The notes under the pieces are model-generated. The model was not told the origin of the DNA. It saw nothing but the letters and a program-made list of their open reading frames with translations, and ran no database searches. Made by a program: the position numbers and the translations under genes. This document shows positions 20,217 to 33,008 of a DNA stretch of 64,000 nucleotides, piece by piece; positions within the stretch are counted from its first letter, which is position 1; each line of letters opens with the position of its first letter. Origin of the DNA: Nymphaea colorata (lineage: Eukaryota > Streptophyta > Magnoliopsida > Nymphaeales > Nymphaeaceae); the NCBI RefSeq assembly GCF_008831285.2, contig NC_045143.1, positions 17,564,655-17,628,654 on the forward strand. Reading direction: 5' to 3'.

Positions 20217-22418
20217 GAGAGTCTTTTTTCTTTTAGGATGATAACGATGAGGATGTGGACAATTTCGTTCAAGGTACATGACATTGCACTTGGGGAGGTG
20301 ATCTCTTTCTTGAAATGTTCCCCCGCAAGATTCCTTGTTTTTGGGTGTCATTGTCATGAAGTAAGGAATCGATACCTCTGGTTAAACTTAATTAAGCTAC
20401 GCATGATGATATCTCTAATTGCCACGCTTAATTGCAAGTATATATATGATATAAGAACAGGTCTTCAGCGGCAATATGAATCTGCTTTTGTATTTGTAAA
20501 GCAACTCATATACGTTAACTTTTTCCAAAGTAGTATTTAAAGTTGATTTTTGATCACTCAATTCCTTTCCAAATAGTCGCCTTTATTTCCTTCCCTCATT
20601 AGACATCCCCCAGCTTTTCCTTTGGTGGCCAACCCTATGTTGGGTAAAACTTGTGGTGCACTGTTGTAAAACCTCAGGAGCAATTCATTTTATTAGAAAA
20701 GGAAGTAGATCAAATTAACAAAGATACACACAACTCATAACACTCAACTCTATCTTGGTACACCATGAGACAGACTCCAAGACCACTATTTGTAAGTCCA
20801 AGAGATCCCACAACCTCTCTCCTACATAATGACTGACATAAAGTCATGCCATAACTCCATTGCATTCATGTCATTAAACATGACATTAAAACATAAAGAA
20901 AACTCATTATAACTTAGTTGCCATGTCATAACTAGATGACTTTAAATTAAACATAAAAATTATCAATGCATTTAACGTGAAATTAACTCAGTAATAAGAC
21001 TCTCAAAACCGATTTACACAGATGTATACACTGTGGCTTTAACTACCCACCATTATTCATTTATGTCATGCATTGCAACCCTCTGAATCATATCCATCAC
21101 CATAGTCTATTTTGATTGGTGCTTCCTTTCTGGATCGAGATCGATGGAAGATGAACAAGGACAATGTGGGAGGAGACATCCTGCATTATTGCCATCAATA
21201 TTGGCAGCCAACGCATTGAGGAAGTCGATTTTCCTTGATGGAGTTGCTTGTCAGCGAGCGTTTACATTTTAAACATTTTCTACAGCTCATTCACCTTCTC
21301 GGGTGCCTATCACAGAGGTCGTCCAGCAAGGGTGGTTCTTGCACCTTCCTGGTAAGAAATTCACTACTTCCATGGCAATTAGATGCAAAATGCAGGTAAA
21401 TAAATTTCCAATTTCTTGCAAGACTGTTAATATTGTTACATAGTGCTCAGCCAAACATCTCCATTTGTTTGGAGATTGTTGCAAAGATTAGGGTTCCCCA
21501 TCCTAATCTCACGAAAGTGCACAATAAAGAAAGCTAGAAAGCATGTTGAATGGACCATGAGTATACTTGTTCTGATTATTGTGCAAAAAAGAAACATTCA
21601 ATGCCATGGCATAGTTAAGACAACAAAAAAAACAATTAAATGCTAATGAGACATGAGCCACAAAGGGTTTTTCACTTGGCTAGTGACTAGCCAATGTCAA
21701 CTAAACAACTCCTAGGCATCAAGAAGATCAAATGCACTTGAAACCAAGAAAGTGCACGAGTTTCCTTGTTGTTTTAATTATTGTGCCCAACAAGAAACAT
21801 TGATATAGATGGATTTGAGATAGATTAAGAGACAGCTAAAGCGATAGACAAAGAGGTTTCAGAGGGCAGAAGATGCATCAGCTAAGGGAGAGAGGCAGAG
21901 ATAGAGATGAAGACATACCTCAAATGAAAAATCGCTAGTGTTTGCCTAACGCAGGCTGCTTGAATGGGAAAATAGTGAGATGCAGGTGATGGAGAGATGT
22001 AGTGGGAGACCCTAATTTCTTTGTCGACGCAGATGGAGAGATGCAGAGGGAGGAAGCATCGCCAACACAGAGACATCGCGTGAACAACTTTTAGTCTGAA
22101 GGATTTCATGGGAAAGGAATTTACTGGTGCAAGGAAACAGAGCACTGGGTCTTTCGTAGTGGTGCTACGTCTCAAAGGATCACCACTATGAAATTTATGG
22201 CACTTGACAAGGAAACACAATATCTCTATGTAAGTCAACGAGGAAGGTGCAAACCAGCTCTGGCGCTTTCGAACCCATTGTCAAAGCTCTTAGTGGCTTG
22301 CAGGCTAACCAGCGCCATAGTACTTTAATGTACTATCACGCTTCATGTCTTTGCGTCAGTGCTCATGTACAAATAGTGTCAGAAATCAACCGTTTTCTGG
22401 TAGTGAAAGCAAGGAAGA
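20217..22418. other. intergenic region, no gene seen
   Basis: Frames of up to about 118 codons occur but show no known domain, and none has a coherent codon or composition pattern. No long repeat noted. Confidence 0.5.
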
Positions 22419-22530
22419 AGTGAGTATATATCATTACTGGATCGTGATTTGTCATTCCACCCAGCATTCAATATTTTCAAAACGTAAGGTAAAATGATAA
22501 ATCGTGACCTAGTAATGATATATACTCACT
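22419..22530. repeat. 112-base foldback (inverted repeat)
   Basis: The 38 bases from 22419 (agtgagtatatatcattact...) are repeated in inverted form at 22493-22530 with about four mismatches, around a 36-base loop. This is the shape of a foldback element or small MITE. I cannot identify a target duplication with confidence. Confidence 0.85.
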
Positions 22531-24028
22531 GTTTGTGTTTGATGACCAAGTTTTCTTCAGCCTGAGTTTTCCATAACAAGCCTGAGGGTAAGATAAAAAA
22601 AGTACATGTTCTGTACATCCGTGCACTAAAAGGGCACTTAGGCAAATGTGATAAGTTTTTTCATTGAGGATAGTATTACAACATAATTTGCGGGCTACAC
22701 ACGTGCATGAAAATTTTATGCATAGGAGGGTGCACACAACTTGGTTTCAAAATAAAAACGTTTTAACAATTGAGGAACATGACATATTAGCAGTAAAAAA
22801 GGTAGATTGAAAAGCAGAAATAGACAAGAAGGAAAGATGTTCTAGCTGGGGATAAGGGAGCTTTGGGTTCAGAAGAATGAGATTGGGCCTGACAAACAAG
22901 GTTCTCCCAATGTCTGAACATCTTCCCCATCAGAGCATAAATATTGAGGAATTTATAGTATATGCAAATCGCCTCTAAGTTCTTGGGTCCACCTTTGGTG
23001 GTAATTCGGGTACTTGGCCAATGTCATGGTGAATTTTGGGTCTTAGATCTTGAGGTTCTTCTGTGGTCCAATATCCATCTCGAATTGTTTAGATTGGGCC
23101 TAAGTCTGGATCTACCTGCAAATTTGTTTGGAAACACAAAAATGCACTTAACCTCCTTTAAATTTATCTCTTGCTCAAACGAAATTTGAATCATGCTCCC
23201 AAACACTAGAAATCATAAATGTAGTATCGGTTTAAACAATAAAAACACACATTCATACATGAATATAGGCATTTCATGAATCATTACCCATGAAAAGCTA
23301 CGATCAAGACGTTCAGTAATTGAATGGTAAGATTTATGGATGTTCAAGGATTTACGCGCTCATCAGTATAGGCACATTTTTAAGACTTCAACAAATAGAA
23401 TGCTGCAATAAGCACGAGAAAATTCATTTTATAAGTATCTTGTGGTTATTTTAATCATTTACCCATATTGTGGGCAGATGGTTGTTCTAATTAAATCAAC
23501 AAAAGCACATTTCCAGTTAAGGATGTAAAAAGTTGGCCAAATTGTTTATATATCTAAAATTAATTTTGATGATGTTCTCAATTACTAATTAATAAACAAG
23601 TGTACCCTCTTATTATATTTGACATACTCTATGTAATAGCTTGATGATTAAAAAGTTTCTAGGAGCCAATGAATATTCCCAAACTAAGTCTGCTTAAGAG
23701 AATTAAATTAACGGTCAACAAGACCTGGCATGCAATCAGAACATGATTACAAATAAGTATATATTTTCCTTTTAATCTTCATTTGAGCAACAGGAAATCC
23801 GTCTTCTGCTTGAATGTATATAGACCCCCTTTCTTTTGATTTCTACGTACCCAAATGCCTCCTAAGACATTTAAGACTGTTTGCCTAATTGCAATATTGG
23901 GAAAAAAGGTACATCCTTAGCCCTCTTCATTTTAAGACTACCATATTGGGCGTAAAAGCGAAGTAGTACTCCAGGGGGAAGAGACTAATTAATTAACCCG
24001 TGTTGAGTATCCCATGCGCCCACAAAGG
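22531..24028. other. intergenic region, no gene seen
   Basis: AT-rich DNA between the foldback and PGIP3. It would include the 3' UTR of PGIP3 near 23900-24028. No recognisable frames or repeats. Confidence 0.5.
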
Positions 24029-25012
24029 TTAACACTGGGCTGAAACTGGCTGCCCACACAGGCAGCGGTTGTGCATGTAAGACGAGGCACCAAACTCTTG
24101 CAGTCTCCCTCCTTGTGGGATCTTCCCGCAGAGCCTATTGTAGCTCACGTTCAAGAAGTTCAACTTGGTGTCCTCGAGAATCTGATCAGGTATGCTGCCC
24201 CAGATCATGTTGTGAGAGAGGTCTATCCGCTCCAAGTTCCGAGTCGGGAAGACGACGTTCGACATATCGAACTCAAACAGGTTCCGGGACAGATCGAGGA
24301 ACCAGGTCGACTTGGATCTGTTATTAAAGAGATGAGACGGATCGCCGGTCAGGTCGTTGTGCTGGAGGTCGATTTCATTGAAATCGACGGCACCTAGAGA
24401 CCTTGGTATCGCGCCGCTGAGCATGTTGTACCCGAGCTTGATGGTTGGAAGGCTGTTCCTGAATCTGCCGAACGATTCTGGTATCGATCCGGTGAACCGG
24501 TTCCTGTCCAAAGCTATTGATGTCATCCTGGGCACCTCTGCTAAGAAGGCCGGTATGGAACCAGAGAGGTTGTTGAAGGAGAAGGTAATGGACTCGAGGT
24601 TGGTCAGCTTGTGCAGCCAATCTGGTATGGTTCCGGACACGTTGGTCCAGGTGATGCTGAACATCTTGAGGTTCACGAGATTGGCGATGAAGGAGGGGAT
24701 CTCAGTGCGGAGATTGGGCATCTTATGGATGTCCAGATACTGTATGTTGGTCATCTTGCCAATGGCATCTGGGATCTTTTCTGCGTGATCAAAGTAAGCT
24801 AACCTGACAGAATACACCCTGCTGGTGTTGGGGTCGCATTGGAAGGCGTCATGTATGCGGCAGCAATCTTGAGTGAGAGTGAGATTGAGTTCGCTGAAGA
24901 TCTCGCGAATGTTTTCAGCATCATCCTGATGACACCGCCACCGGAAGGCCGACGAAGTTATGGAGAAGGAGAGCAGGATGAAGAAGAAGCTCAAGAAAGA
25001 GTGGCGGGCCAT
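24029..25012 (-). CDS. PGIP3: divergent polygalacturonase-inhibitor-like LRR
   Basis: Predicted secreted PGIP-family protein, 327 residues, single exon. Signal peptide about 1-22, then an N-cap with CHQDDAENIREI and QDCC plus a fourth Cys (FQCDPNTSRV); the DDAENIREIF stretch replaces the usual ALL.IK motif. About ten LRRs follow, and the first (RVYSVRLAYFDHAEKIPDA) departs from the consensus. The C-cap is complete (RLCGKIPQ, NRCLCG, AQC). N-glycosylation sites include NLTL, NVSG, NLSG, NRSK and NVSY. Its nearest relative here is PGIP2 on the same strand, about 4 kb downstream in transcription direction; together they look like an older branch than PGIP1/4/5. It could inhibit a different enzyme or have another ligand. 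The open frame is complete. Confidence 0.9.
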   Translation of the reverse strand: MARHSFLSFFFILLSFSITSSAFRWRCHQDDAENIREIFSELNLTLTQDCCRIHDAFQCDPNTSRVYSVRLAYFDHAEKIPDAIGKMTNIQYLDIHKMPNLRTEIPSFIANLVNLKMFSITWTNVSGTIPDWLHKLTNLESITFSFNNLSGSIPAFLAEVPRMTSIALDRNRFTGSIPESFGRFRNSLPTIKLGYNMLSGAIPRSLGAVDFNEIDLQHNDLTGDPSHLFNNRSKSTWFLDLSRNLFEFDMSNVVFPTRNLERIDLSHNMIWGSIPDQILEDTKLNFLNVSYNRLCGKIPQGGRLQEFGASSYMHNRCLCGQPVSAQC

Positions 25013-25055
25013 TGAGAAATTGAAGATGAATGCAGCAGGCTAGCGTTCCTTTTTC

Positions 25056-25063
25056 TTTTATAA
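25056..25063 (-). promoter_or_regulatory. candidate TATA box of PGIP3
   Basis: The - strand reads TATAAAAG at 25056-25062, about 45 bases before the PGIP3 start codon. This would give a very short leader of about 15 bases, possible but unusual, so the assignment is tentative. Confidence 0.35.
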
Positions 25064-26901
25064 TAGCGCGTGGCCTTTGATAAAATTATTTGATGTCCTA
25101 GCTGCTCCAGGGAATGTGACTTTTCTTTTATTCAAATTTTTTTGTTATTTTTATTTTCCTTGTGGCACTTGATAGGCTGTCTCTAATTAGTTCCTCCTTT
25201 ATTGGAAATGTATGCGTCGTGGGTACAATTTTTTGAAACTTCCGAATTAACTTTAAAATACTCTTCTTTGCTTGTCGAAATTAAATAAACTTATGCAAGA
25301 ACCAAATTACAAGTTTTGGATCATGGAGACCTTATTTGCATGAGAAAATAGCCCGTAAAATGTCAGTATACAGCTAGTTCGAGTAAATAAACTTTAATAA
25401 TTTTCAATGGGGCAACAACCTCGTGGTTAATTCATTTTCTACAATAATTGTTTGTCATTAATAAAACAAACCCATACTTTTTACATTGTTAATACAAACT
25501 AAATTTTGGACCATTTCTATAGAAATATTTTTGCCAATTAACTCAGCAGCTATTACTAACGAGGTGTTCCAACGACTGCATGAAGCAAGGGCCGAACTAA
25601 AAATTTCTGCCCGAGGGACAGCGGTATTTAGAACTTTGAGGGGCAGAAACATGTAAATTAAGAAAATGGCTATGAGGTATCAATATAGATGGCCAATTCT
25701 TGTGGGTTTCTGTGGGCAACTGGCCACACAAAACCGCCCACCTGCCTCCTCTCTTACGACCAAGTTTTTTAAGCAAAATGTTTTCAACAGAAGGGCAAGC
25801 GACATATTTGTAGGAAAATCTAAAAGCTTCAGAATTGGACATTATTTTCTTCGTAAACTTAGTAACGACAATTATTGTAGAGAGATCAATTGGGTAAACG
25901 ACATTTGAGGAGCATTTCATCCTGTAGCGAGAGAGAGAGAGAGAGGATCAGGCGGCTTGTGCGCGTCTTTTCTGTGTGGCTGCTAGCAGAAGCATGGCAG
26001 GAAGTGGAAAAGTTATGGTCAATGATGGTGGCTAATTACTTTTGTTTCTTTTCTGTAGACCCATGGCAGCCGACTCTTCAGTGAAGACTTGTTTGTTTTT
26101 TATGCAAAAGCAGACCACGAAAGGGACGAAGCGCGTGGGACATCCACTGTTTCTAGTGCTTCTTCCCTGAAGAATTATCCATTTGATTTATGTCTACAAT
26201 GTGTAGTGTTACTGAATTTGACAACAGAAGCCACCGTTTTGGAGTCATCTGTCCAAGTGTCACCAGGTCCGACGTGAAGGTCCTATCCATTTCGAAAGCC
26301 GAAGGACAATATCGTCATTTCCTATATTAAACTTAAGAAGTGCTTAAATTTTTTTCGTTAGCAATTTGGCATTGGTCGGTAGCTATTACTGAAATGGTTT
26401 TTCTATTTCAAGTTTTTCAAATGCAGTCCTTCTTCCTCTCTTTTTTTTTTGTTATCCAATTGCATGAACTGCTCATCTTCGTTTAGCCAAGGCCGAAACC
26501 GGGGCTAATATCCCTCCAAACCGTGGCCAAAATAGTCTGGGCCACGGTTTTGTGCCTTGGCAATAGATAGTCTAAGCGGTCGCCTTGCACCTGCCTTGCC
26601 TTTCTCCTCCTCAAGCCCCTGCCTTCCATGTGGGACGTCGTCATTATGCTGGTCCTTGCCGGGTTTTTCCAATGATAATCTGTCCTTCCTACTTCCTCAA
26701 TATTCCATCAAAGCTGTTTCGTTCTTCCTGAGAGAGGGAGAGGGGAGACTATAGCAATCCCTTGTCTCTCCTCTTTGGTCGTCTAAACCTCAATGAACAT
26801 ATGGAACTTCTTGCATCTCGAGGAAAGTATAAGCATAGACTTGTCCAGCGAGTATATCTGTTCAATTGAATTGGTATTCACTAACACATGCATAAACTGT
26901 T
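25064..26901. other. upstream DNA of PGIP3, no gene seen
   Basis: No credible frame. A (GA)n run lies at 25930-25944. A segment near 26110-26240 shares scattered words with the DNA downstream of PGIP4 and PGIP5 (for example aacagaagccac and aagcgcgtg), hinting at distant common origin, but the match is loose. Confidence 0.4.
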
Positions 26902-27036
26902 CCCAAAAGTAATTATGAACACTGCTTTTAGAAATGCATCATGTCGTTCCTAATAACTTTTAAGAATGGCCCCAAAAGTAATTATGAACACTGCTTTTAG
27001 GAATGCATTATGCCATTCCTAATAACTTTTAAGAAT
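26902..27036. repeat. 69-base tandem duplication
   Basis: The unit cccaaaagtaattatgaac... occurs at 26902 and 26971 with a few differences (for example gaaatgcatcatgtc against gaatgcattatgcc). A larger echo brackets it: gttcaattgaattgg occurs near 26859 and 27099. Confidence 0.85.
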
Positions 27037-27573
27037 GTTCGTCTATGCTTTTAGGAACAGTTTCTGGCCATCCCTAAAAGTACATTTTGTTATTTATATG
27101 TTCAATTGAATTGGCGTTCATTAATACACACATATCTGTGATAGTGGTTACCATTTTTATTCCCCATAGACCTTTCATTTTTTTGTGTTTCCTTGATTTT
27201 CAAGATGGATATGTGAGGTGTGAGATTGGAGCTAATATTGTCAACATGCCTCAGCAACGGGAACCCATAGAAATCACTTTTAGTTTTTCCTCAAGAAAAT
27301 GAAACCAAGGACCTGGTAAAGTTATCTTGTTGGTACATTTACAAATTGGTTTTCAATGCAGATGTGCTAGCTTGATGTCATTCTTATTATTGGCCATCTT
27401 CTATGCAACATCCCAAACTATAGGTATGTTTAGAATTAGGTTCTTTATTTTGTCGACAAGATTTGTTTTTTGTTTGTATGTATAAGTATGCTGTGTACTT
27501 TCTAATAGTTTGGATGTTTCAGATAAGATTGATACGATTGAGTCTGGGATGAATATCATCCCACTACAAACAT

Positions 27574-27594
27574 AAAAAAAAAAAAAAAAAAAAA
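27574..27594. repeat. poly(A) tract
   Basis: About 21 consecutive A. It lies shortly before the second hAT transposase remnant; nothing links it to a particular element. Confidence 0.9.
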
Positions 27595-27629
27595 GCTTAT
27601 TCATCTATTGAGAGGGAAGTTGTTTCTAA

Positions 27630-30010
27630 GGGACAGAAAAAACTTCAATAGTGTGGAATGACTTTACATTGGTCAAATTTAAGGAAAAAGAATATGCGAA
27701 ATGCAAACATTGTGTTGAAGGATTAGATGGAGACAGTGCTAATGGGACTAGCCACAAAAAATGACACAAAGATTCATGTACTCAAAAACAAATTAATTAT
27801 GAAAAATAACAGACTTTGTCATTTGTAATTAGTGAATCTAGTGCAACTTCACTTTGCCTACATAAATTTGATATAGAGAATATAAGGAAATGTGTGGCTA
27901 GGTGCACAATGATGTGTGCACTTTTAGTTTTTCAACTTATGAATATTATAATGAGCTTGTAAATGCATAAAATTCAAAGTTTTTTCCAAATTTCAAAATA
28001 ATGCTAACAAAAGAATTTTAGCCAACGTTCGAGATTACGAAATTGAGATATCAAGGTTTTTTTCATTTTTCAAAATAATGCTAACAAAAGAAGTTTAGCC
28101 AACGTTCGAGATTACGAAAATGAGATATCAAAGGGTTTTCAATAATGTTCAGCGAGTTTCATTGACATTTGATATGTGGTCCTCACAACAAACATTAAAA
28201 TACTTATGTCTGATAGCACAATATATTGATAGAGATCAGAAATTATATTTCTATCTACTTAATTTTGTACATGTGTCTCCACCACATAATGCAAATTGCA
28301 TATGTGATGTTTTATCAGAATGTATTACCATTGAGTGGAAAATTCAATTGAAGTTATTTTTTATTACTATTGATAACTATTCAACACATGACAATGGAAT
28401 TGGTTTACTAAAAGTGACCAAACAAAAAAAATAATATATCATTTCTATTGATGGGAATATACTTTCACATTCGTTCTGGTGCACATATTATAAATTTCAT
28501 CATTAAAGATAGTATGGTTAATACAATTTCAAAAATTTGTGATAGTGTAAAATATGTAATGAGATCACCAAAACGACTACATGCTTCCAAGAAATGTATA
28601 AAGGCAATGGGTTTGGGTAGGAAAAAAAAGTTTAAACTACAATGCTCCAACTGAATAGAACTCTAGATATAACATGTTTAGAGATGCATTGTTATTTAAA
28701 GATGTCATTTAACAAATAGCTTCATGTAATCCTAATATGTATCTTTGCTTTCTCACAATGAGTAGTCTCATGCACCTGATTTATGTTAGTTTTTTAAGGT
28801 ATTCTACATTGCAACGAATCTATTCCTTACTACTAAGAAAGTGACGGCTAATCTTGTTTTTGAAGAAATTGCATCAATTTACTAGCATTTCCATAGACAT
28901 CGTGTGGCAGCAAATGAATATATAAGGACATTAGCATACAAAATGCAAGAAGTTAGGCCAGAAAGACAAAGCGAAGGTTAGAACAGGAATGAAGTCCTTA
29001 GCCTATTGTGCTCAAATGTGCTTCCAATGAATCTTGTCTGAATCAGCCAAAGTGAAGCAAGTGCACTTTTTGCATAAAGCATTTGCTTTTCAATTAGGGG
29101 AAAGCTCATGACGTTTGCCTCTTTTCTTCCCTTTGCCTCTTTTCTTCCCTTTGTTTGAGACCGATGTTCCGCCCTACACTTTTCAGGATTTGTCTAACCT
29201 CAATCAGTGACCTTTAGTATCATGAACCATGAAAGACAATTACAATATCAAACCATGATCCCTTCTTTCAGCATTCAAAGTTGTCGTCAAAAAGAGATAT
29301 GCGATAGCACTTTCCAGCAGTCCAGTTGACGGTTAGCATGTTGTTGCTGAAGGTACACATCCCTCTTTTCAGTGTTGATATACGAGAAATAGATGCTCAA
29401 ATTGACAAATTCTTCAAGCATTATATTATTCTTTTTGAAATTGCATATATTTTAGATCCTAGGTTCACATTGTCGTACTTGATTTTTTGTTTGATAGTTT
29501 GGATAAACCTAATACAATAGTAAAATATGAGATCATAGATAACACCCTTCATAAATTATATGCTCTGTATAGAAACATTTATGGTGATAGTGCTGCAAGA
29601 GATATAGAAAGGGGCAATACATCTACTTCCATAATTACAAATGAAGAATATAGAAGTTTAACGAGATCTGAGTTCAAAGCATACTTTAGTATTTTATCAT
29701 TTATAGTGACTCGTATAGATTTGAAAAAATATTTGACTAATCCAATGGAAGAAATTTTACCTATTGAAAACTTCACATATTTTCTTGGTGGAAGGTGAAT
29801 GAAAACAAAATAAAATTTTAGCCAAGATAGTTGTAGATGCATTAACAATTCTTGTATTTACAATTACTTCAAAGTCGACATTTAATATATCAAGAAGAAT
29901 TCTTAATGATTATCGATGTTCAACCACTCTTAAGAACGTTAAAGCATAATTTGCACATGGAGCTGGATTCGTGATGAACACAACTTGTATGAAGTGCAAG
30001 ATGTTCATCG
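27630..30010 (+). pseudogene. hAT transposase, BED/Ac-like, heavily decayed
   Basis: Remnants in order on the + strand match a plant BED-finger hAT transposase. They are a BED finger (VWNDFTLVKF...AKCKHC, about 27650-27720), the core segment VSLTFDMWSSQQTLKYLCLIA (28120-28434), a HIRSGAHIINFII/SVKYVMRSP segment (28448-28654), a segment with ILDPRFTLSYLIFC (29326-29510), and a weak C-terminal dimerisation region up to about 30000. Stops and frameshifts separate every segment, and the most conserved C-terminal motif is barely recognisable. A 77-base tandem duplication (27992-28137) lies inside the coding region. This is a different hAT lineage from the transposase at 9272 and much older. I did not find its terminal repeats. 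Confidence 0.75.
27992..28137 (+). repeat. 77-base tandem duplication in the hAT remnant
   Basis: ttcaaaataatgctaacaaa... starts at 27992 and again at 28069, with about 65 bases nearly identical through 'gagatatcaa'. It lies between the BED-finger and core segments of the transposase remnant. Confidence 0.9.
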
Positions 30011-30780
30011 TTCAATCTAATTTGTTTTATATATTAACATAGTACTATGCTTACATTGATATGTGTTACTGTTCTCATGACGACAAAAAAAAGTTGATGA
30101 GGAATGCTGATACAAGCATGATTATCATGGTAGATCTTTTTCAATTTATAATGTTTTGTATTTATGTAATTTGTAAACTAACTATTGAAACTCTTTTGCA
30201 GACAATATTTTTTGTGATGCTAAGGAAGCCTTGGTGTTTGGTGGTTTCTTTGTTGATTATAATAACTTGTAAAACTATTAAAACTCTTGGATATGTAAAC
30301 TATTGAAACTCATGATTATTTCTTCGAAGTTAATGAAATCTTCATATTAATGTTATTATTTTCATGTTAGCATTTGGATATATTACTATTTTGGACTGAT
30401 AGTCTGATAGCAAACTATTTTGATATAAGTTATTGTGACTTTAAATTCTTATGATTCAGGCATATCTAATCTAATGAAATTCAAAAGATGTTTGAGATAG
30501 AAGGTGATGTAAGATCTTGTGATTTTAAACTCTTACATGAAAAGTGCGTGAACGATGATATCATTTCGTAGCAACTAGTCATTGTATTTCAGATCCAAGG
30601 ATTTGTAGATGGAGTTCCTAAATTTGCAATTCTAGAGCGATGAATTTATAGTGAGCCTTACGTTAAGTTAGACCATAGGGTCTCTTATATATTCTTCAAA
30701 TTTAACTCTAACCTATTTGAATGTTGTCTAGCGCTCTAGCTTATTTCAAACTCTTATATAATCAAATTAATCGAAGTTAT
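30011..30780. other. intergenic DNA before duplicated block A
   Basis: AT-rich, no gene seen. It may contain the 3' end of the decayed hAT element. Confidence 0.45.
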
Positions 30781-32894
30781 GCATCAAGATCTTAACCCAC
30801 AATTGAAAATTTATTACAGAAACAATATAAATGTCAAATAGATATTTACTTTTTGCCATAAAAATGATATAAATGTCAAATTTACTGGAGAAGTGAGCCA
30901 AATGACGTGTTTTTTAAAATGCACAATTATGCTGACCGGCCTGGCCTGGCCCATCCCGTTTTGCTTAACCAATTAGAAATGGGCCGGGCCTTGGGCTGGG
31001 TGATGTTGGCCCGGTACATGGCTCAGCGCAGCCCGTTTAAAAGCAGGCCAAGTAGCGGGCCAGCCTAGTAAGTGCTGGGGTTGTAACCAGGCAGACTTGT
31101 GGTGGGCTGACTCGGCCCCATGCCTAGGCCTAGTTGTTTGTGCTGTTGAATCAAACCAGTTTTGGTAAGAACATACCAAACCTTACGATTCTATTGACAC
31201 ATTGCCCTCAGGTCCAGCCCCATCATCCTATAGAATTAATAAAAATGCGAATATCAATTATAAAATTGTCAAGTTGGACGAAGCAAAAAGGGATGATGAG
31301 TCGGCATAGAAAATGAGGGTAAAATTTGAGAAAAAAAAACAATGAATATCTTCGATGGATATCTTGTGCGAACCGGAACAGAACGTCGTCATCATCACCG
31401 AAGAAAGGTGACGCGGCTTCACGCGCTTTCGCATGCGCTAAAAGAGGCGGCTTTTGTATCGTGTCTATTTATTGCGAGGCTGCTATCAGAGGCTCCCCCT
31501 AATGAAAGTCATGGCGGAGAGCGAAGACTTTGTTTCTTCTTTAGTTGACCCACAAAGGCATTAAGGGAGGACTTATCCTTTTCCCTCAAAGGAACAAGAG
31601 GAAGCGCGTGAAGAATCCACTGGTTGTCTGCCATCTTGTGCTCAAATTTCAAGAATGTGTGTCACTGTTTAGTGAATAACAGAAGCCACAGTACTTTGTC
31701 AATCAACTTTAAAGGGCACTCTGTGCGATGGGTACCCTCTAGAGGGAACGGGCTTGAAGACAGTGAACCCTTTAGTCCTCCTGTCCCTTCACGCCCCTCT
31801 CCCTCTTACGGGCTTCCTACACTACCAGCTCCACTTGAAAGTGATGACCTTTGATGTGAAGTTTAATTCGGTTTGCTTGTAGAGCAAAGAGAAGTGTACA
31901 ATTTTTTGTAACACTATTCACCTCATGGGCTAATTTTCTTTTGAACGTTTTCAAATTAGTGCTCCACGTTTCTCTTATTGAGGCAAATTAATCGATACTT
32001 GAAGTTATAACTATATTAAAATAATTAGTAGATATCTGTCAAATTTAGTCCCAAAAAAAAATTAATATGACATAAAGGATGATTTTGGATATAAATAAAA
32101 AACATTGAGATGCATGGCTTATTATTGTTTCATGAAAAAAGATACTTGCGAATATGATGAAGTCACATGTTATCCCTTAAAATGTGGTTGATATTAATTA
32201 AGATATTGTTATTTCCATACTGAACTACCTAAGAGCATTGCTATAAATATCTCGACATTCCCCGAAGAACAATAATTGATTTGAAATTTCTGAAAGAAAG
32301 AAGTCTAAATTTGGAAATAGACAATTAGGAGAGTACTTGTGTTAGAAAAATCAGCATTTGATCAATTGAATGGTGTGCTGGACATCAAATAATTGCAAAT
32401 AAAACTCATTTTTTCACAATATAAAAAAGCTAAAGCTCTAAAAAGTATTTTAAAAATAATTGGAAAGGCACACGGCAACATTGTTGTGTACTCTTTTTAT
32501 TTTTCAAAAAGAAAAAAATCAAGTACTCCAGTCAGCGTGCGGGAAAAGACAAACACGGAGAGAGGAAGAGGGATGGCGAAACTCTGTCATATTAACCATC
32601 ATCCGACAATCCTAGATTCACCGCAACATTTCTTAATACCATTATGATATTGCTTTTCAGGAATTGAATTAAGGACATAGGTTTATCTGACACTCAGCTC
32701 GGCCAATTGAGTTACAGTTTTTCAATAGCGAGTAAGCTAGATCTCACGTGCCTTTGCATTCAGCCCTGTGAGTCAATACGAATCTGATATCTCGACCAGC
32801 AGCTGCCGAGAAGCATAAACTCTGTTATTTAGTCAACACTTCAAATTGGAAACACTTAAGTTCATTACGTCAAAATATAATATTCCACATTGGC

Positions 32895-32900
32895 TTTATT
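32895..32900 (-). terminator. candidate poly(A) signal of PGIP4
   Basis: AATAAA on the - strand about 110 bases after the PGIP4 stop codon. The same motif is at the same place after PGIP5 (39147-39152). Confidence 0.5.
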
Positions 32901-33008
32901 CATTACACAAACAGATTCTTCACTTCGAGAGACGGAGCACTCAGATCGGCTGTTCATCTTCCCTTTTTTCTCTGCAACTTATCAGGGACAATAAGGGATG
33001 TCAGACTA

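Noticed and set aside
24071-24802. + strand frames opposite PGIP3
   Set aside because: Antisense shadows of the LRR gene without a domain of their own.
31342-31854. Possible small gene shared by blocks A and B (also 37120-37642)
   Set aside because: The reading frames do not agree between the two copies because of indels, so the conservation is not at protein level.
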